Assembly (NCBI GenBank): GCA_947172415.1
Contig: OX359194.1
Location: 186,001-250,000, forward strand
From: Chondrosia reniformis
Lineage: Eukaryota; Porifera; Demospongiae; Chondrillida; Chondrillidae
DNA length: 64,000 nucleotides
Direction: 5' to 3'
Shown here: positions 60,148-64,000 of the stretch, piece after piece
Layout: each line of letters opens with the position of its first letter
How positions within the stretch are numbered: the first letter of the stretch is position 1
Position numbers and translations under genes: made by a program
The notes under the pieces: generated by a model
Told to the model about the DNA's origin: nothing
Seen by the model: the letters and a program-made list of their open reading frames with translations, nothing else
Database searches by the model: none

Positions 60148-61494
60148 CTGTATCAGAGAGTACGGTAGTACTCTCTAAGTAGGAATGGCCGGAAAAAAAA
60201 ATGGCCGCCCTATCCAATGTATTAGCAATCAACACCTCATAAATCGCCAACGAAGCGATTTTCGGTTATATTCGGTTATTTGCAGCGATTAATGCACGCT
60301 TTCCTAAATGCCAAAACATGTTTCGACGCTCTACACGCTCTATAGCGTTCAAAAAGCGGCTAACTAGGAATAGACCCACTTCCAAAATTCATTTTTTCTT
60401 CTTCTTCTTCTTCTTCTTCTTCTTCTTTTATTGAATAGACTAGCGCTAATATGCGAACTTATGCGGGCACGTACTAGTTATAAATCGTCATAAATATTTC
60501 GGAGCTAGGGAATAGACAGCCCTAAATCTGAATGCGCTCTACAATAAGCATGTTAATTGTGAAGAGCGAAAATTGTGGTCTTCTCGGACGCCATTTTTTA
60601 ATTAAGAGATCATGGTTTTCGGCATATTTCTCTTGTCTAAGACGTTATTTTGAGATCTTCGCCAAGAAAACTTTCAAATCAATTTAAAACTAGTAATATT
60701 AAGAGGAAAAAAGGGGAATACAAGTAAATAAAAAACATTTACAACAAGGAGTTCGAGTTTAAAAAACTCGTGGGGCGCCAGGCGCCCCTAAGTAAACTCG
60801 AATTACTTGGCTGGTTCTCATAGATATACGGTTAACCGATTTCCGATCGACTCTTGTTGGCCGTCAATTTTTCAAGGCCATATCTCGTAGAAAACGTTTT
60901 GCGCAAGCTTTACGTTACATAGTATTAGTAAGGGTGGTTTTTAAGTCCATTTCGTTCGTTCAATGTTCTACGCTAAGGAAGAGAAAGCTAATTTTAAGCT
61001 AGAAAACAAAAGCTAGCCGAACGTCCGCCATTTTTTGACAGAGATATATATATATATATATACAAGACTACGAACAGGAAGCCATACATTAACATAATTT
61101 CTGAAAACAATATAGGGGCGCCTGCGGCGCCCCAAAAATGATGTTAGAAGTAGGAATGGTAGTGTTCACTAATACATCTGCAAAAAGTATCGAAACAAGA
61201 CACTGATTATATGATAAGGCTAATCATACAGAAGTTGCATATATACTAAAATTTAAGTAAATTAACCATACACTTCTGTGTTTGGGCGCACCATTCCTAC
61301 TTAAGGTTAGTGCGCCCAAACACAGAAGTGTATGGTTAATTTACTTAAATTTTAGTATATATGCAACTTCTGTATGATTAGCTATAGCCTTATCATATAA
61401 TCAGTGTCTTGTTTCGATACTTTTTGCAGATGTATTAGTGAACACTACCATTCCTACTTCTAACATCATTTTTGTAAATGTTTTTTATTTACTT
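60148..61494. mobile_element. Composite insertion with 23-bp TIRs and a 160-bp fold-back
   Basis: Interrupts a minisatellite that is continuous in unit 2. Its right part, 60722-61494, is bounded by AAGTAAATAAAAAACATTTACAA and its exact inverse. Inside, 61134-61291 and 61310-61473 form a near-perfect palindrome with arms of about 160 bp. The left part (60148-60721) carries a TTC trinucleotide run at about 60399-60427 and the GGCCGCCCTAT motif also found at 7138. No transposase was recognised. Confidence 0.8.
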
Positions 61495-61799
61495 TATATA
61501 TACGTATAGTGAGGAATACAGCACTGTGTGTGTATATACATACATAATTGGATGTGCATTAGCTAAATATGTCACTGAGGTGATGTAACTATTACGAGTG
61601 GAAGAGTTACTAGAGCAAAACTACTGTACAATATATATATACATAGAAATGAATACGCTTACAATCAGTCAAACATATATATACGTATATTTAGTTACAA
61701 AATATTAATGCTATAAACACGTCCACAGATAAAGTTTATAGTTGTAGAGTGCACACTTCTATACCAATATTACATATAAAAGTGACTGATATATCTACT

Positions 61800-62582
61800 T
61801 CATGATCGTACGTATATACAACCACATGATCGTATATACAACCACATGATCATATATATGCAACCACATGATCGTATATGCAACCACATGATCGTATATA
61901 CAACCACATGTTCGTATATATACAACCACATGATCGTATATGCAACCACATGATCGTATATATGCAACCACATGTTCGTATATACAACCACATGTTCGTA
62001 TATATGCAACCACATGATCGTATATATGCAACCACATGTTCGTATATACAACCACATGTTCGTATATATGCAACCACATGTTCGTATATATGCAACCACA
62101 TGATCATATATATGCAACCACATGATCATATATGCAACCACATGATCATATATATGCAACCACATGATCGTATATACAACCACATGATCATATATATGCA
62201 ACCACATGATCATATATATACAACCACATGATCATATATGCAACCACATGTTCGTATATATACAACCACATGATCGTATATATGCAACCACATGATCATA
62301 TATACAACCACATGATCATATATGCAACCACATGATCATATATACAACCACATGATCATATATACAACCACATGATCATATATACAACCACATGATCATA
62401 TATACAACCACATGATCATATATACAACCACATGATCGTATATACAACCACATGATCATATATACAACCACATGTTCGTATATACAACCACATGATCGTA
62501 TATATGCAACCACATGATCCTATATATACAACCACATGATCATATATACAACCACATGATCGTATATACAACCACATGATTG
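61800..62582. repeat. CAACCACATGATCGTATATA minisatellite, expanded (unit 3)
   Basis: Roughly 38 units, same family as 30480 and 47435, but with a long run of homogeneous CAACCACATGATCATATATA units near 62290-62440 that points to recent local amplification. Confidence 0.95.
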
Positions 62583-63049
62583 TTCTTGAGAAGTGGAATG
62601 ACAAGCTGAACATTGAGATGGTTGTGGTTGGGTCACATGACTGATAAGCACAACTCCTGCAGTACTATATAAGTCACTACTTTGTATTCCTAATTCTACA
62701 TTACCTCAAACACTATTCAAGTATCAATAGATTCCTACTGATTATGTGCAGTGGGAAAATATACAATACTAAATTACACTGTCAGATGCAATGTGTTATA
62801 CGTACACGTATTCTTCAATACTGAACTGACACATCTCATATGTAGGACATTCATTGTAAAGCATACACAATATAAGGATGTATAGAATAAGGTCTATATA
62901 GTGTATAAATGGGTTAATTTATATTATTTCAGTACAGGAACCTACACACAGCTTAGTGTACTGGTTCTGCATACAAGTGGCCCACAATATGAGTCTATAT
63001 ACAGTGAAGGCAGATCTCCTCAGAAGTGAATATCCACTACTACTAGACT

Positions 63050-63990
63050 ATGGATGTGAGAAGGCTGGCAGTAGAGTTCTACTTTCTATTCCTTCTGACC
63101 TTCCTGTCCCCTCCAGCCACACTTGCGGGAGATGGGTACTCTGTGGAGTTTGAAATGGAGGACACTGGCAGAGGTATCTACGGGAGGTACTCTGTGGTGA
63201 AGGAGGCAGGCAGGAGAGTTGGACTGCTGTTTGGAGCCAACAGGCATAGTGCTGCTCTAAAGACACTGAATGGAGAAGTGCTCATTGCCCCGCTGAGGAA
63301 CCTGAGGGGAGGAGCTTGTCGTGTTGTGCAGGTAGCCTCTGAGAGGTTTGTGGATTACTGGAGGAAGAGGGGGGCGGGGCGGTTCCGTGCAGTCAAGGGG
63401 CAGGACGATGGATATATCAGAAAGGTCAAAACATTGACCACCTGCTGGAAGATGAAGAAGAGAGTAGAGATGCATTTAATGAGGCGATGGGGAAGGTACT
63501 GGAGAGTGAGGAGGTCCAGCTCCTTCCCGGTCTGGTGAGGAGGATGGTCCGGTCTGGATACAGAGGACCTCACCATCAGCCCTCACTTCAAACACTTCTA
63601 CTTGCTCACAGACTAACTAATCTGTTGAAAGAGAAGGCAATGGAATCAGAATCACAAATAACTGATGAAAATCAGTTATTTGAAGACAATGATGATGAAA
63701 TACTAGTGCAATCAGATAACCCATACAGTAGCTTTGAGACTGTTGTTGCGCAATACTCTGAAGCTGAGATGGCAAAATGCAAGTCGGACAAGTCCTGTCC
63801 GCCATGTAAGCACTTGGAGTGTACTGGTCTGTGCGGTCCAGGATGCACTTGCTGGCAGTTCCTGTGTGGAGACTGCTGCGTACATATTGGGTGCCTGGGT
63901 CACGACATCTGTTGTGCCAAATATGGACCCAGCTCTTGGCAGTGCATTATATTATGATAGTGAACTTTCAGTGTAACAAGAACTTTCCTT
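63050..63990 (+). pseudogene. PLA2-like secreted cysteine-rich protein, frameshifted copy (unit 3)
   Basis: Collinear with 48721-49662. One A is missing in GTCAAAAACATTG near 63428, which shifts the frame after IRKVK. A 5-bp insertion near 63950 changes the C-terminus after WQCI and creates an early stop. The cysteine-rich core itself is intact. Confidence 0.85.
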
Positions 63991-64000
63991 GTTTGAAAAC

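Larger units (their letters stand above)
49681..63990 (+). repeat. Segmental triplication, unit 3
   Basis: Same gene order as units 1 and 2. It ends with the third PLA2-like copy, where the sequence after CTTTCCTTGTT diverges from the unit 1 and 2 junctions at the window edge. Confidence 0.8.

Noticed and set aside
1-64000. tRNA or rRNA genes
   Set aside because: No A/B-box-bearing cloverleaf or rRNA-like conserved segment was recognised by reading. A covariance-model scan would be decisive.

Overview
The window is nuclear DNA from an animal. Genes are split by many short AT-rich GT–AG introns, promoters are compact, and the recognisable proteins are metazoan: the Golgi kinase Four-jointed, the mitotic kinase Wee1, a CBM20-GDPD phosphodiesterase of the GPCPD1 type, an alpha-1,3-fucosyltransferase, ribosomal protein S20 and three CARD- or caspase-linked NACHT-LRR receptors. 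Tight packing, an NLR expansion and abundant ACGTACGT-type palindromes suggest a sponge (demosponge, Amphimedon-like). That placement is an inference. No prokaryotic signals were seen.

Region 1 (1-22.3 kb) is a compact set of conserved genes. In order: the 5' end of a PDZ-domain gene (minus), a GT10 fucosyltransferase (plus), gpcpd1 (minus), wee1 (minus), rps20 (plus, divergent from wee1 across a 326-bp interval holding four CACGTG boxes) and a complete four-jointed gene (plus). Exon phases were checked by hand and close for wee1 (668 aa), rps20 (118 aa), four-jointed (415 aa from the 5'-most ATG), the fucosyltransferase and nearly all of gpcpd1.

Region 2 (about 20.2-64.0 kb) is a tandem segmental triplication. 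Each unit reads: four-jointed exons 2-5, a conserved promoter block, one NLR gene, the two last exons of an acid-sphingomyelinase-like gene on the minus strand, a minisatellite field, and a one-exon secreted cysteine-rich PLA2-like gene. Units start near 20232, 32031 and 49681. Only the first unit carries four-jointed exon 1, so later four-jointed copies are headless. The PLA2-like gene is intact only in unit 2. All three sphingomyelinase-like tails keep their reading frame but have no 5' exons.

The most interesting signal is that the three NLRs share promoter, NACHT and LRR exons but differ completely in the N-terminal effector exon: a CARD in unit 1, a caspase domain with intact His/Cys dyad in unit 2, and a different, CARD-like helical domain in unit 3. 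Homology stops just before the effector exon and resumes in the intron after it, as if effector cassettes had been exchanged between a fixed promoter and a fixed receptor body. A 15-bp coding minisatellite (Pro-Pro-Gln-Asn-Val) forms a linker of very different length in each copy. The LRR part is built from phase-compatible 149- and 184-nt exons that duplicate and decay, including a very recent 796-bp tandem copy.

Mobile DNA dates these events. A reverse-transcriptase element and two 5'-truncated relatives share one 3' tail. A nested set of terminal-inverted-repeat elements, a 106-bp TA-flanked MITE and a large fold-back element are present in one unit and absent from its sister units.
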